This document shows, piece after piece, positions 1 to 7,642 of a DNA stretch of 11,010 nt (the first letter of the stretch is position 1; each line of letters starts with the position of its first letter). Source of the stretch: Chromera velia. Taxonomy: Eukaryota; Sar; Chromeraceae. The notes under the pieces are model-generated. The model saw only the letters and a list, made by a program, of their open reading frames with translations, ran no database searches and was not told the DNA's origin. The position numbers and the translations under genes are program-made. The stretch is taken from assembly GCA_018398765.1 (NCBI GenBank), contig JAHBMJ010004732.1, positions 66,773 through 77,782 of the forward strand. Reading direction: 5' to 3'.

Positions 1-1230
1 GACGTCTCCTAGTACGGTGTCTCCTGATGGGAGACCTGCAAGGAAATCGGGACGTTTCTGTCTCTCATTGACGAGACGGGTGGGAGTAGACAAGCCTAGC
101 TGTCCGAAGGTTGGCTCCCTTGTTACATAGCAATGACGGAGCCCCTGCAAAAGAGAGCAGAATGCATCTTTCATCTGTTCATGTCTCCACCACACTCCCC
201 CCCCCGTGCCACAAGTCTGTGCATGCTGACCCTCATGGTCCAGCGTAGCCCCACAAGCACAGATCGGGTTCCGTTTGATTTCTGGGATGGGAAGACCCAG
301 ACGGAGACGAACGGCGGTGGTGAAAAGCGTGGGGGAAATTTTTGTCCATCCAGAGGACGGCATCGCAGTGAGCCAAGCTGAAGCCCCTGTGCCTGAACAA
401 GACTTCAAACGTGCCTTCCCTGGAGGGGACAGCGCATTCAGAAGTTGTTCTCTACGAACAAGGTGGAGGGCTTCAATCATTAAGTGCTGCATCTCCCCCC
501 TCTCATGAATTAGGAAATCATCAATTCTCTCCCCCCACTCACTTTGCAACACCCGGGGAATGTGGTTCTGTCCGAGTTCCCTCTGCACCCCCCCTCTGCA
601 GTCCGTATATGCCTGTGCCACTCTTTTCACCCAATGCAGGCCGGCAAAATCCGATTGTGTTGGCGTTGCAAAACCTTGATCGGTAAGCCTGCCTCTGACT
701 GCGGCGAGGGTTTGCGCACCGCAGCCTACTAGTGCTGCCGGCGCGATATGACGGAAAAAAGGGATTCCTAACCCCCCCTGGCATAACGGGAGATAGATCT
801 GCTCCTTCTTTTGGATCCATTCTTCTGGGGTCAGACGCATACTGCGGGCAAAAGAGTTCCCCAACTCCTTATCCGCCCGCTCCCAGACGTCAGTGTGTAG
901 TCTGTCTGCCATCACTCGGGCCAAGTAGACAAGTTTAGGGAAGATGCAGTACCTGAAGAGCAGACTGCAGCCCTGGGGGTCCCCGTACCCTTCCACCAGC
1001 TTTCCAAGCTTAGTGGCCTCCCCCAACTTCTTTTCAAACAGTGTGTTGACAAACGTGTCCCCCCCCCCTGCTGCCCCCATCAGTTTGTAGCCCTCTGTTG
1101 ACACCTCAAGTCCCGGGGGGCGTTGTTGCAGAATCTCCCTCTCCGTTTTCCCCCTCCAACTGGGAGAGAAGGCTGCGCTCTTATCTTTACCCAGATTGAG
1201 CGTCAGACCGTATTCCCCCCATACTAGATG
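1..1230 (-). pseudogene. 5'-truncated LINE (non-LTR retrotransposon) ORF2 fragment: RT C-terminal region, zinc knuckle, nuclease-like end
   Basis: An uninterrupted minus-strand frame of about 410 codons runs from after a TAA (1231-1233) to the left edge; it is partial at both ends. Seen: YGLTLNLGKDKSA near 1215-1175, the motif that follows the catalytic palm in LINE reverse transcriptases; GYKLMGA near 1095-1075; an arginine-rich helix LLFRYCIFPKLVYLAR near 960-913; and QGGLGIPFF near 780-750, the usual post-RT motif. A C-x-C-x5-H-x3-H-x3-C knuckle lies at 261-211. RPDFLAGLPSGDTVLGDV at 54-1 resembles the start of a PD-(D/E)XK restriction-like endonuclease. The YADD/FADD catalytic box is absent. 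Upstream, related coding (LNDARIDLLRAVQALH) continues in another frame at 1286-1227, followed by TAG (1224-1226) and a one- or two-base frame slip beside a G6 run. In LINEs the RT and nuclease nick DNA and copy the element RNA into the genome; this copy lacks the active site and should be inert. Family call firm, clade uncertain. Confidence 0.85.
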
Positions 1231-1278
1231 TTATAGTGCAAAGCTTGCACAGCGCGCAACAAGTCAATCCTAGCATCA

Positions 1279-1293
1279 TTCAACATTGTTGAA
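1279..1293. repeat. 15-bp near-perfect palindrome at a composition boundary
   Basis: TTCAACATTGTTGAA has 7-base complementary arms around a single T. It sits where LINE coding similarity ends and AT-rich DNA begins. It could be an insertion-target hotspot, part of a terminal repeat, or chance. Confidence 0.5.
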
Positions 1294-1515
1294 GTCTAAA
1301 TATTAAAAAGTAACGTATTCTGTTTAAAAAAATAATTTAGTAAATCAATAAATCAAATTATGTTTGAATAACTTCAGTTAATAGATTCCATTTAAACTTA
1401 ACTTTTTTAAAAAAATCTAGATGTAACACTTCTTCATTGAATTTATAATAGTTTATTTTTAAAAATTATACATAAAATAATTTTGTCATGCATATTTTAG
1501 AAATTAATTTAACAC
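1291..1515. other. AT-rich spacer between LINE fragment and transposase gene
   Basis: Composition falls abruptly to mostly A and T over about 225 bases, unlike the GC-richer flanks. I see no coding frame. A perfect inverted repeat with 7-base arms around one central base (TTCAACA-T-TGTTGAA, 1279-1293) lies at the border with the LINE fragment. The stretch may be the 3' flank or UTR of the minus-strand transposase gene, or an AT-rich insertion. Confidence 0.6.
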
Positions 1516-1520
1516 ACTGT

Positions 1521-1784
1521 TTAGCTCGGATCTCTTTTTGCTTCTCGCCCTTCCATACAAGCAACACATGCACACCCTTTCTTTTGAAACCACTCATCAT
1601 ACCTACCATACTTTAATGGACAAAACACAACATCTGGCCGGGGAAATCGATGGCCTGGGGCCTCGTTGTACAACTTCTTGCATGTCGGACATCGTTTTTT
1701 TTCAACCTTAGTTTCTTTTTTCACTTTGTTGGCCTCTTTCAAATCAGGAAGAGAAGCTAGAAAGACTTTTTTTGTGCTCCACAC
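1521..1784 (-). CDS. Transposase gene exon 6 (C-terminal zinc ribbon)
   Basis: It follows the acceptor TTGGTGTTTGCAG ending at 1785. It contains a lysine-rich stretch, then KRCPTCKKLYNEAPGH and PDVVFCPLKYGRYDEWF. Cys1107-x2-Cys1110, His1120 and Cys1130 are a plausible zinc site, followed by CACVAC. Terminal zinc ribbons ending in a YCP..W-like block occur at the C-terminus of related transposase-like proteins. The first stop-like codon is TAA 1521-1523. If UAR is sense here, the next UGA is at 1434-1436 after an AT-rich, unprotein-like tail, so the TAA may be the real end. Confidence 0.6.
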   Translation of the reverse strand: MWSTKKVFLASLPDLKEANKVKKETKVEKKRCPTCKKLYNEAPGHRFPRPDVVFCPLKYGRYDEWFQKKGCACVACMEGREAKRDPS

Positions 1785-4700
1785 CTGCAAACACCAATAA
1801 TACCCACCCTCAACTCTCTTGTGAAACGGCTTACCAACATCTTTTGCACTTCTTTTTTTGTTTGTCTTCCGTTGCATTTTGCTCTCCCCCTACCTCCCTA
1901 ACTTAAGCGCTAGACGAGGCTGGTGCATGAGGAAGTAACAACTGTGACAGGGGTATAGCTTCTTCCTCCCCCCCCTGGCCATTCTCCCCCCTAACTTCCC
2001 CACCAGCAGATGCAACTGCTGTAACGCCTGTAAAAGAAAGAGGGAAATCTTCTTCCTCATTGCCCATGTTCCTTCCCCCCCCACTTTCAGAAACTTCGAC
2101 CGGCACACTGGGAAAGACGGCGTTGACTACCTCTCTGCGGTTTGCATAAGGCACTTGAACAGCAAACGATGATCGATTTTGTGCAAGGCCAACATGTGTT
2201 TGTGCAGACAAATTGTCCATACATTCTTGTACAGCTGCTGCATTCTTATCTTTTGTTAAAAATGTTTGAATTAAAGAGGGAGTTGTAAGTACAGTTGCAG
2301 GGAGAGAGGGGGGCATATCGTTCTAGAAATTGTCTGCGAATATAGCGAATTTTTTCATATTCAGTCCAAATTTCCTGTGCGTTTTTTCCCTCTGCACGGA
2401 GCTAAAAAACCAGACGAGACAACTCAAGAGAGCCAGAAGGACACTTATAAACAATACGCCCCCCCGTACGCTTTCTCCGAAGCGCGTTGTTTGCAGACTG
2501 CAATCTGGTGTCCCTGGAGTGTTGACGCCTCCCTTCTCTTTATCGACTCCCACTGGCAGCTGCCGCAGCCGAACTCTCTGCGCCCCCGCTCTGCTCTACC
2601 TGGGCCTCCCCTCCCTGCTCTATGGCGCTTTCTTCTCTCTGATTTTCTAGATCCTTCTCTAGTTGATGGATTTGAGAGAGCAAAAGCTCTTCATCCATCC
2701 GTGCAATCGCTGTCAGAGAGGCGTACTTCACAATTAAATCCTCCTCCCCCCCATCCCCTATCGTTTCAAAGTCTTTCACAGCTTTGCTCACTTCATGCTG
2801 CGCTTGCTGCTGCTGTTCTTGCAAATGGGCATGGGTGTAAGACATTCCAAAGTGGTGTTCCTTCACAAGATCTGGGCGATGAAGCTTTGACCACCCTTTC
2901 CCCCCCGCTCTCTCGCTGTCAATCTCGTTCCCCCACAGCTTCTCACACTCTTCAGTTGCTGCTTTGAAAAGACAGAGATCAGCATTGGGAATGAAGGGTA
3001 GATGGTTGTCCTGAAGGCGCCTCTGTGCAATCTTATGCACATTGACTTTCATGGTTGCGTTACCAAGATCGGCACCACAGACAGACCCTTTCAATCCCAG
3101 ACCTAACTCAAAATGCGTTCTTTCACTTCCATTGCTGCCCCTAAAGCAGTCCCAGTCTGGAATGGGATCAAACTTTCCTGCCGGCCCCTTGACTGGGGAT
3201 GATCTGATCTGCATATACAGATCGACACCCTCTGGATCCGAAAGGCAACCGTTGTCTATGTGAATTAACATCAACTCCCATACCCGCTCCCACTTCTCTC
3301 CTGCAAGTTTCACACCATCGTTTTCCACATCTTGAAATGCATACTTAACTTGCACAACACGATGTCGTAACTCAAGTGGGGGAGGGATCAGTCGACAAAC
3401 TTTCATACGGATGAGTTTAGCAGTCACCCATCGCTTCGCTTTCTCTGTCTCTGTTGAACTCAGGCCATGCGCAACAGTGAGGGCAAGCAAAAGTACCTGG
3501 AAATCACCTGCGTGCTGCTTGAATACAGCCTGAACGAGGGCACTCATCAGTGCTCCTATCAGGAGATGGGAAACAGACGAGACTCTAATAAAGATTCGAC
3601 GGATCCAATGCCATGCATCCAGCCGAACGAAGATTTCAGGGTTCAAAAGAGAGAAAAGAATGATAATGCAAGTGCCCTGTCGAGCCCTCCGATCCCCTTC
3701 CTCACGTTTGTCTGAACAACCTCACAGTTAGTGTACCCCAACTGGGGCAGCGGTGGCTCAAGCGAAGGGTCGAGATCCATCTCTGCATCCNACATGGAAA
3801 AGAGATTGACGGGAGGCAGCTTAGCCTCTCCTCCATTCATCTCTATATCAACCCCCCCCTCGGGCCCCTCCCCCCCTGACACGGAGAAGGGGTTGACGGG
3901 AGGCATCTCAGCCTCTCCTCCATTCATCTCTGCATCCTCCCCCCAACATGCACTCACCTCCCCTTCAAGTTGCCTCTGTCGGTCCCTCTACTTTTTGTAC
4001 AGCGCCCTTGCTCTCTGCAAACGTTCTGCTAGGTCATAGAACATCTGTTCAACTTCTTTTAGAGCAACAGACCCCACCAGCACATGTGCAATCACAATAG
4101 AAATCTCGTTAACAATAGATGTATATTGATGAGCTCCCGCTTTGCCTCCCTTCAAAGGAGACATCTGCGAATGGTCAAATGACAAAATTTTCCCAAAATG
4201 CCCACCCAGACATGCATCGTAAATCGGTTCGCTCTTCTTAAAGTTCAAAACAAACCACCCCCGAATCGTGCTCTCATCAGGAAAGGTGCTATGAAACCAC
4301 TCTGTGAAGGAACAGAATGGTGCACAGGAGGCGGGGGCCATCTGGGAAGGGCCATCTCCCACACGGAAGAAACCATTCTTCTTCTAAAACACACGGACGA
4401 CTGCTGCGTAACGGAGAAAAGAACGAAGGTAGTTGTTGTAAGAGATTTTGAGCAGGCCTTCACGGATGATTCTTGTGCTCCCCCCCCTTGAAACTGCCAA
4501 CTATCCGATCTCAGACAGAAACTCAGGGTCGACAATTCCGTAAACTCCCGGTTTCATAGCCCCTGGGAACCAAGCAAGCGCTGACTCTCCTATTTGCTTC
4601 AGAAAACGGTGATCGGAAGAAAGGAAAGCAGTCTTGTTGTGATGGCACGTGAAGCTGTCACACCTCAGTCGGACTGGAAAGAGATACCATGGGTCTCTGG

Positions 4701-5894
4701 CGGGAATGAAAAGCGGGCCTTCGCAACGGGTGCCCTTTACCGTCACAGTTGACCTGCAACCTAGCCTGCAACCCTCTCCCACACACTGAAGCTTGCCAAC
4801 ACTCGCAATGATAGGGTGGATCATGGGATTCCAAAAGAACACCCGCTTCAGACAAAATCGGGCAGGTAATGGGGCACGCTTTGCAGAGTGATCGATGTTC
4901 ACAGGATCGATCCATCCCATCATTTTTAACAGATTCCCCCCTCTTGCCACCACCTTCTCTAAAATCCATCCTTCTTGCGCCTCTGGAATACGAGGCCATT
5001 TGCGGAGAAGGGAGTCTTGAGGGGGTGGAGAGGGAACAGCAGCAGCTGCAGCTGCAGACGAAGACGAGGGCACTGCAGCAGGCGCGGCAGCTGCTACAGC
5101 AACGCTAACAACAGGGATATCAGAGCGGCTATGAAGAGACTCTGTAGGAGGATCCATATTCGAAGACTCCTGTACTTCAGGAGCAGCGTCCGCAGAAGGT
5201 TCAGCAGCAGCGCTCCTGTCACTCTCCTGTGTTTCCAAAACAGGAACTGCAAGACAGCAAAGCAAAACAGAGGGTGACAGAGGGAAAGTGAATATGCATG
5301 GGAGAGAGTCCGAGAGTGATGGCAAGTAAAGTGCAGCCCAATGCAAAAGCAAGCGGCCCGACGGGGAGCAAGGAGGAAAATGGAGGGAGGAAGCCAAGCG
5401 GAGACCACCGTACGGGAAGCACCACAAGCAACCAACCTGGGGCACGGGGGATGATGGAGGAAGCCCCTTAATCATCACTGGCTTGCTGTAGACCTCCTTT
5501 GAAGGCTGCAAAGAACAAAGCAGGGTGAAATTAACAGTTTAGACAGGTAGACGCGTGAGGGCTGTACACGGAGAGCAACACGGAGACCACCAGCAGAGTC
5601 GAAAAATGAAGCAGGCCATCACAGACCTTGCAAGATAGTTGGTTGACTCTTGCTTGCGGGCACCACCTGAGGCTGCCGATGCTGTCGGGAGGACTGCAGT
5701 CGGTTTGACCAATCATGGTCGTGCCCATATACACATCTTGATAACGAGTTAGTCCGTGCAGAACAGTCCTTGACCTTCTCATACTTGCTCTTCCATGGTT
5801 CACTCTTGGGATGGGACTTCCCAGGGTGCTCACTCTTTGCGAGAGCATCGATTCGATCCTCCCAATATGTACCTTCCTTGGCTTTCTTCGGCAT
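1521..5894 (-). CDS. Six-exon DDE transposase-like gene (DUF6729-type zinc domain plus RNase-H-like core), with in-frame UAA/UAG codons
   Basis: Proposed exons, 5' to 3': 5894-5627, 5505-5437, 5246-3958, 3700-2600, 2391-1894, 1784-1521. The introns (121, 190, 257, 208 and 109 nt) begin GT and end AG. Exon lengths total 3,489 nt (1,163 codons including the last TAA) and all phases agree. Domain order: basic N-terminus; low-complexity Ala/Ser linker; zinc-binding domain with four cysteines (267, 272, 308, 313); DDE-like core with candidate acids Asp470, Asp545 and Glu735; Gln-rich coiled coil; zinc ribbon from Cys1107. This matches proteins with a DUF6729 domain followed by a transposase-type core, known to me from animals and fungi. 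Expected role: cutting and joining of transposon DNA in the nucleus. Internal stop-like codons: TAA 5468-5470, TAG 4501-4503, TAG 4384-4386, TAG 3988-3990, TAG 2323-2325, TAA 1903-1905; no TGA. It is either intact under a UAR-sense code or a pseudogene under the standard code. Splice sites are predicted from sequence only. Confidence 0.72.
1894..2391 (-). CDS. Transposase gene exon 5 (low-complexity C-terminal region)
   Basis: The acceptor is TTTTTTAGCTCCGTGCAG, ending at 2392. The frame reads REKTHRKFGLNMKKFAIFADNF, with TAG at 2323-2325 after that phenylalanine, then NDMPPSLPATVLTTPSLIQ. A Gly/Glu-rich stretch with SESGGG and GGEEEAIPLSQ follows. No domain is recognised. TAA lies at 1903-1905, nine bases before the predicted donor GAG|GTAGGG at 1894/1893. 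The exon-4 frame read through intron 4 is also open apart from UAR (GKNAQEIWTEYEKIRYI), so this boundary is less certain than the others. Confidence 0.45.
2600..3700 (-). CDS. Transposase gene exon 4 (DDE core and coiled coil)
   Basis: The exon encodes residues 543-909 and has no stop-like codon. Residues 543-575 read EGDRRARQG, then FVRLDAWHWIRR. This matches the second catalytic Asp block (Asp545 candidate) and the conserved RLDxWH block of the family (Asp570, His573). GCLSDPEGVDLY near 693-704 and RGSNGSERTHFEL near 729-741 follow, giving Glu735 as the third catalytic candidate and His738. Residues about 815-880 are Gln/Glu/Lys-rich (LQEQQQQAQHEV, HQLEKDLENQREE), probably a coiled coil for oligomerisation. 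The best donor is CAG|GTAGAG at 2600/2599. Read without splicing, the frame continues into an Ala-rich tail and TAA at 2540. Confidence 0.7.
3701..3957 (-). other. Predicted intron 3 of the transposase gene, with an internal 87-bp duplication
   Basis: It begins GTGAGT and carries CTAAC (branch-point-like) about 30 nt before the chosen acceptor ACGTGAG|GAA. Two nearer AGs keep the old frame and run into TGA at about 3643. The chosen one shifts into the frame that encodes the next conserved block. The segment is also readable as an acidic protein linker (EMNGGEAEMPPVN and a near copy), so it could be coding in a frameshifted gene. Base 3791 is an N. Confidence 0.45.
3792..3937. repeat. Imperfect 87-bp tandem duplication
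   Basis: On the plus strand, ACATGGAAAAGAGATTGACG (from 3792) and ACACGGAGAAGGGGTTGACG (from 3879) start two similar stretches. Both continue through GGGAGGCA and on to AGCCTCTCCTCCATTCATCTC. The period of 87 is a multiple of three. C-rich runs fill the gap between them. Confidence 0.75.
3958..5246 (-). CDS. Transposase gene exon 3 (zinc-binding domain and first catalytic Asp; three in-frame TAG)
   Basis: The exon follows an acceptor TGTCTTGCAG ending at 5247. Residues 113-195 are an acidic then Ala/Ser/Pro low-complexity linker. Residues 243-345 form the DUF6729-like module: VFFWNP, Cys267-x4-Cys272, Cys308-x4-Cys313, and WFP at 338-340. Helical sequence follows (STRIIREGLLKISYNNYL). The first catalytic candidate is Asp470 in LSFDHSQM, followed by VNEISIV at about 491, the usual order in this superfamily. 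One reading frame is held throughout despite TAG at residues 361, 400 and 532. The flanking text reads smoothly across each, for example LYKK-TAG-RDRQRQLEGE. The exon ends at a consensus donor GAG|GTGAGT (3958/3957), phase 0. Confidence 0.65.
5437..5505 (-). CDS. Transposase gene exon 2 (69 nt, contains in-frame TAA)
   Basis: The exon is preceded by a strong acceptor (CTTTGTTCTTTGCAG ending at 5506) and followed by CAG|GTTGGT. Exon 1 delivers phase 1 and exon 3 needs phase 1. The only frame of this 69-nt exon that satisfies both reads FKGGLQQASDD, then TAA at 5468-5470, then GASSIIPRAP. The frame without a stop (PSKEVYSKPVMIKGL) has the wrong phase on both sides. The exon is therefore a key test of whether UAA is read as sense here. 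Confidence 0.5.
5627..5894 (-). CDS. Transposase gene exon 1 (basic N-terminus)
   Basis: Start chosen at ATG 5894-5892 (MPKKAKEGTYWEDRI). It encodes about 89 residues, Lys/Ser/His-rich, with no recognised domain. The frame is also open upstream to an ATG near 5993, adding 33 hydrophobic residues that resemble a signal peptide. I disfavour that start because a nuclear transposase would not need it. The predicted donor is CAAG|GTCTGT at 5627/5626, leaving phase 1. The unspliced frame would reach TGA eight bases later. Confidence 0.55.
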
Positions 5895-6440
5895 GTGAGA
5901 GTAGCGTAGGCTCTGTAGGCGAGACAACCAACTACTATCACAAACCACCACCAACGTCCAAAACAGAAAAATGAGAGACCAGAGCCTCATCACGAATAAT
6001 GACAGCTTCCAACACTTTCAACGCTCTAAGAGAATCATGTTGATGGGAAAAACACGTTTCAAAACAGATTGTATGTATAAAGAGAACAAGAACCGTGAGG
6101 TTGTCAGTGATCATCGGTGGTCTCCGCGGTGGAGACGGAGACTACGGGGCTGGTCTCCGTCCGATGGTGTTCTATTTGGAACCTCTATCTTTTTTGGTGG
6201 CGGCGCTGAGCGCTCTCAAGCCCAAATCAGGCGCAACCCCAGGGTGTTTTGCGGCGGCGGCCAGACCTCTGAGCAAAACCGAGGTTCATTTTGCACCGTC
6301 TCCATTGACTCACTGCCGCCCTCAACTACAACGTCCTCTTCCGGCAGGCAGTGAGGATGACAGCAAATGACCTACAGGCACTGACCACGCGACTGGCCAT
6401 GGTCAATGGAAACATAAGGAAAGCGAGAAAAAGAAGGCGA
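5895..6440. promoter_or_regulatory. Probable 5' flank of the transposase gene with a GTCTCC cluster
   Basis: No convincing gene is present. GTCTCC or its complement GGAGAC occurs at 6120-6125, 6131-6136, 6137-6142, 6153-6158 and 6298-6303, with two more at 6475-6480 and 6484-6489. The first two form a hairpin around GCGGT. A weak TATA-like element lies at 6071-6084 on either strand. An open stretch at 6095-6370 (plus) begins only with GTG and ends in TGA; I do not call it a gene. Any promoter role is inferred from position. Confidence 0.3.
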
Positions 6441-6784
6441 TCGAAGTTTGTAGTCAAGTGAGAGAGACGTGCCGTCTCCAGCCGTCTCCTGCAAATTTTG
6501 CGAAGAAAGCAAACCAAACACTCCCAGAACTTCATCTACAATGTGCTCTGGCATATTTTTTATAGTTGTCTACTCAGGGGTGTCTGTAGGTGGCCGTATT
6601 ACACATATGCACAGGGCGATTTTCGTCCTAAGCTTTGCTCCTTCCAGTTTCGCTCTTCTGTCTTCTGTCCGGGAGAGATGGAGGCTCGGGCTCGGAAAGA
6701 GGAGATCAGCAGTATGAGCACCCGGTATCCAGAGTACCGTTTTGGCAGAGCTTCGCCCGGCTCGCTAGCATAATAGGTGGGTTT
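6440..6784. other. Unassigned intergenic stretch
   Basis: Apart from two GTCTCC motifs near its start, I see no gene, RNA or repeat. Overlapping short open frames here have no start context or protein character. Confidence 0.5.
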
Positions 6785-6895
6785 CCTTGCTCTCTTCCTT
6801 CCTTCCTTCCTTCTTTCTTTCCTTTGAAATCCTTCCTTTCTTCATTCCGCATCCTTCCTTCTCTCTTTCTTCCTCTCTCTGTACCCCACTCTCTT
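6785..6895. repeat. Polypyrimidine microsatellite (TTCC/CTTT/CTCT)n
   Basis: The plus strand is almost entirely C and T for about 110 bases, with CCTTCCTTCCTTCCTTC near the start and degenerate copies after. A homopyrimidine tract of this length can form H-DNA. Open frames through it are repeat translation and not genes. Confidence 0.9.
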
Positions 6896-6902
6896 GGCCC
6901 TG

Positions 6903-7642
6903 TGTTGGTGTGTGTCTGTGTTCCTCTCGCTCCGCATGTGTATGTCTGTATGTATGTGTGTATGTGTATCCCCCCCCGATGATGACAGTGGTGTGCCTGC
7001 CGGAGCACACAGACATATAGGCACTTAGGGAGGCACCACCGAAGGCACACAGGCCAATGAGTCAGTCAGTCAGACAACCAATCAGTCAGCTAGTTAGTCA
7101 GTGAGCCAGTTAATCAGTCAGTCAACCAGTCGAACAGTCAGCCACTGGCAGTCAGCCAGTCAGCCGGTCAGTTAGTCAGTCAGCCGGTCAGTCAGTCAGT
7201 CAGTCAGTCAACCAATCAGTTAGTCAGTCAGTCAGTATATATGTATGTACGTATGTGTATATGTATATATGTCCCCCCCCGATGATGAAAATGGTGTGCC
7301 TATTACTGTTGAAGGGGGCAGACAGACATGTAGATACTCAGGGAGGCACCAAGGTAGGCACATACTCCAGCCAGTCAGTCGGTCAGCCGCAGTCAGTCAA
7401 CCAGTCAGTCAGTCAGAAAGTTAGTCTGCCAGTCAGTCAGTGAGCCAGTCAGAACGTCAGGCAGTTAGAAGGTCAGTCACTCAGAAAGTCAGGCAGTCAG
7501 CCGGTCAGCCAGTCAGTCAGTCAGTCAGCCAGTCAGAAAGTCAGTCAACCAATCAATCGATCAGTCAGTCAGTCAGTCAGTCCGTTAGTCAGTTTATGTC
7601 TATTTGTGCGTACGTGTATGTATGTGTATGTATGTGTGTGTG
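6903..7642. repeat. Higher-order repeat of about 303 bp built from TATG and CAGT microsatellites
   Basis: Two units share the same order: a TG/TATG tract, a run of eight C, GATGATGA, about 70 bases of unique sequence containing GGGAGGCACC, then a long degenerate CAGT array. C8-GATGATGA starts at 6970 and again at 7273, a 303-bp period. CAGT arrays lie at about 7057-7236 and 7366-7596. A third TATG tract (7597-7642) opens a further unit that is replaced by the 190-bp satellite. Confidence 0.85.

Noticed and set aside
2323-2553. Minus-strand frame with a hydrophobic segment resembling a membrane protein
   Set aside because: It lies mostly in predicted intron 4 of the transposase gene; the hydrophobic run is the T-rich tract before the acceptor.
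3791-3791. Single N that could hide another TAG (TNG codon in the unspliced frame)
   Set aside because: It falls in predicted intron 3 and one ambiguous base supports no conclusion.
4245-4535. Minus-strand 96-residue frame overlapping exon 3
   Set aside because: Out of frame with the conserved transposase text on the same strand; a shadow.
5895-5993. N-terminal hydrophobic extension of exon 1 that looks like a signal peptide
   Set aside because: Inconsistent with a nuclear DNA-binding protein, and an in-frame ATG opens the basic segment at 5894.
6095-6370. Plus-strand 91-codon frame ending in TGA
   Set aside because: Only a GTG start, no recognised motif, and it overlaps the probable promoter region of the opposite gene.
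6635-7050. Several overlapping frames on both strands (Pro/Ser/Phe-rich or Lys/Glu-rich)
   Set aside because: They follow the polypyrimidine and TG/TATG repeats; every frame is open because the repeat lacks stops.
7057-7600. Regularly spaced short repeats resembling a CRISPR array
   Set aside because: Four-base microsatellite with no spacers, in eukaryotic sequence without cas genes.
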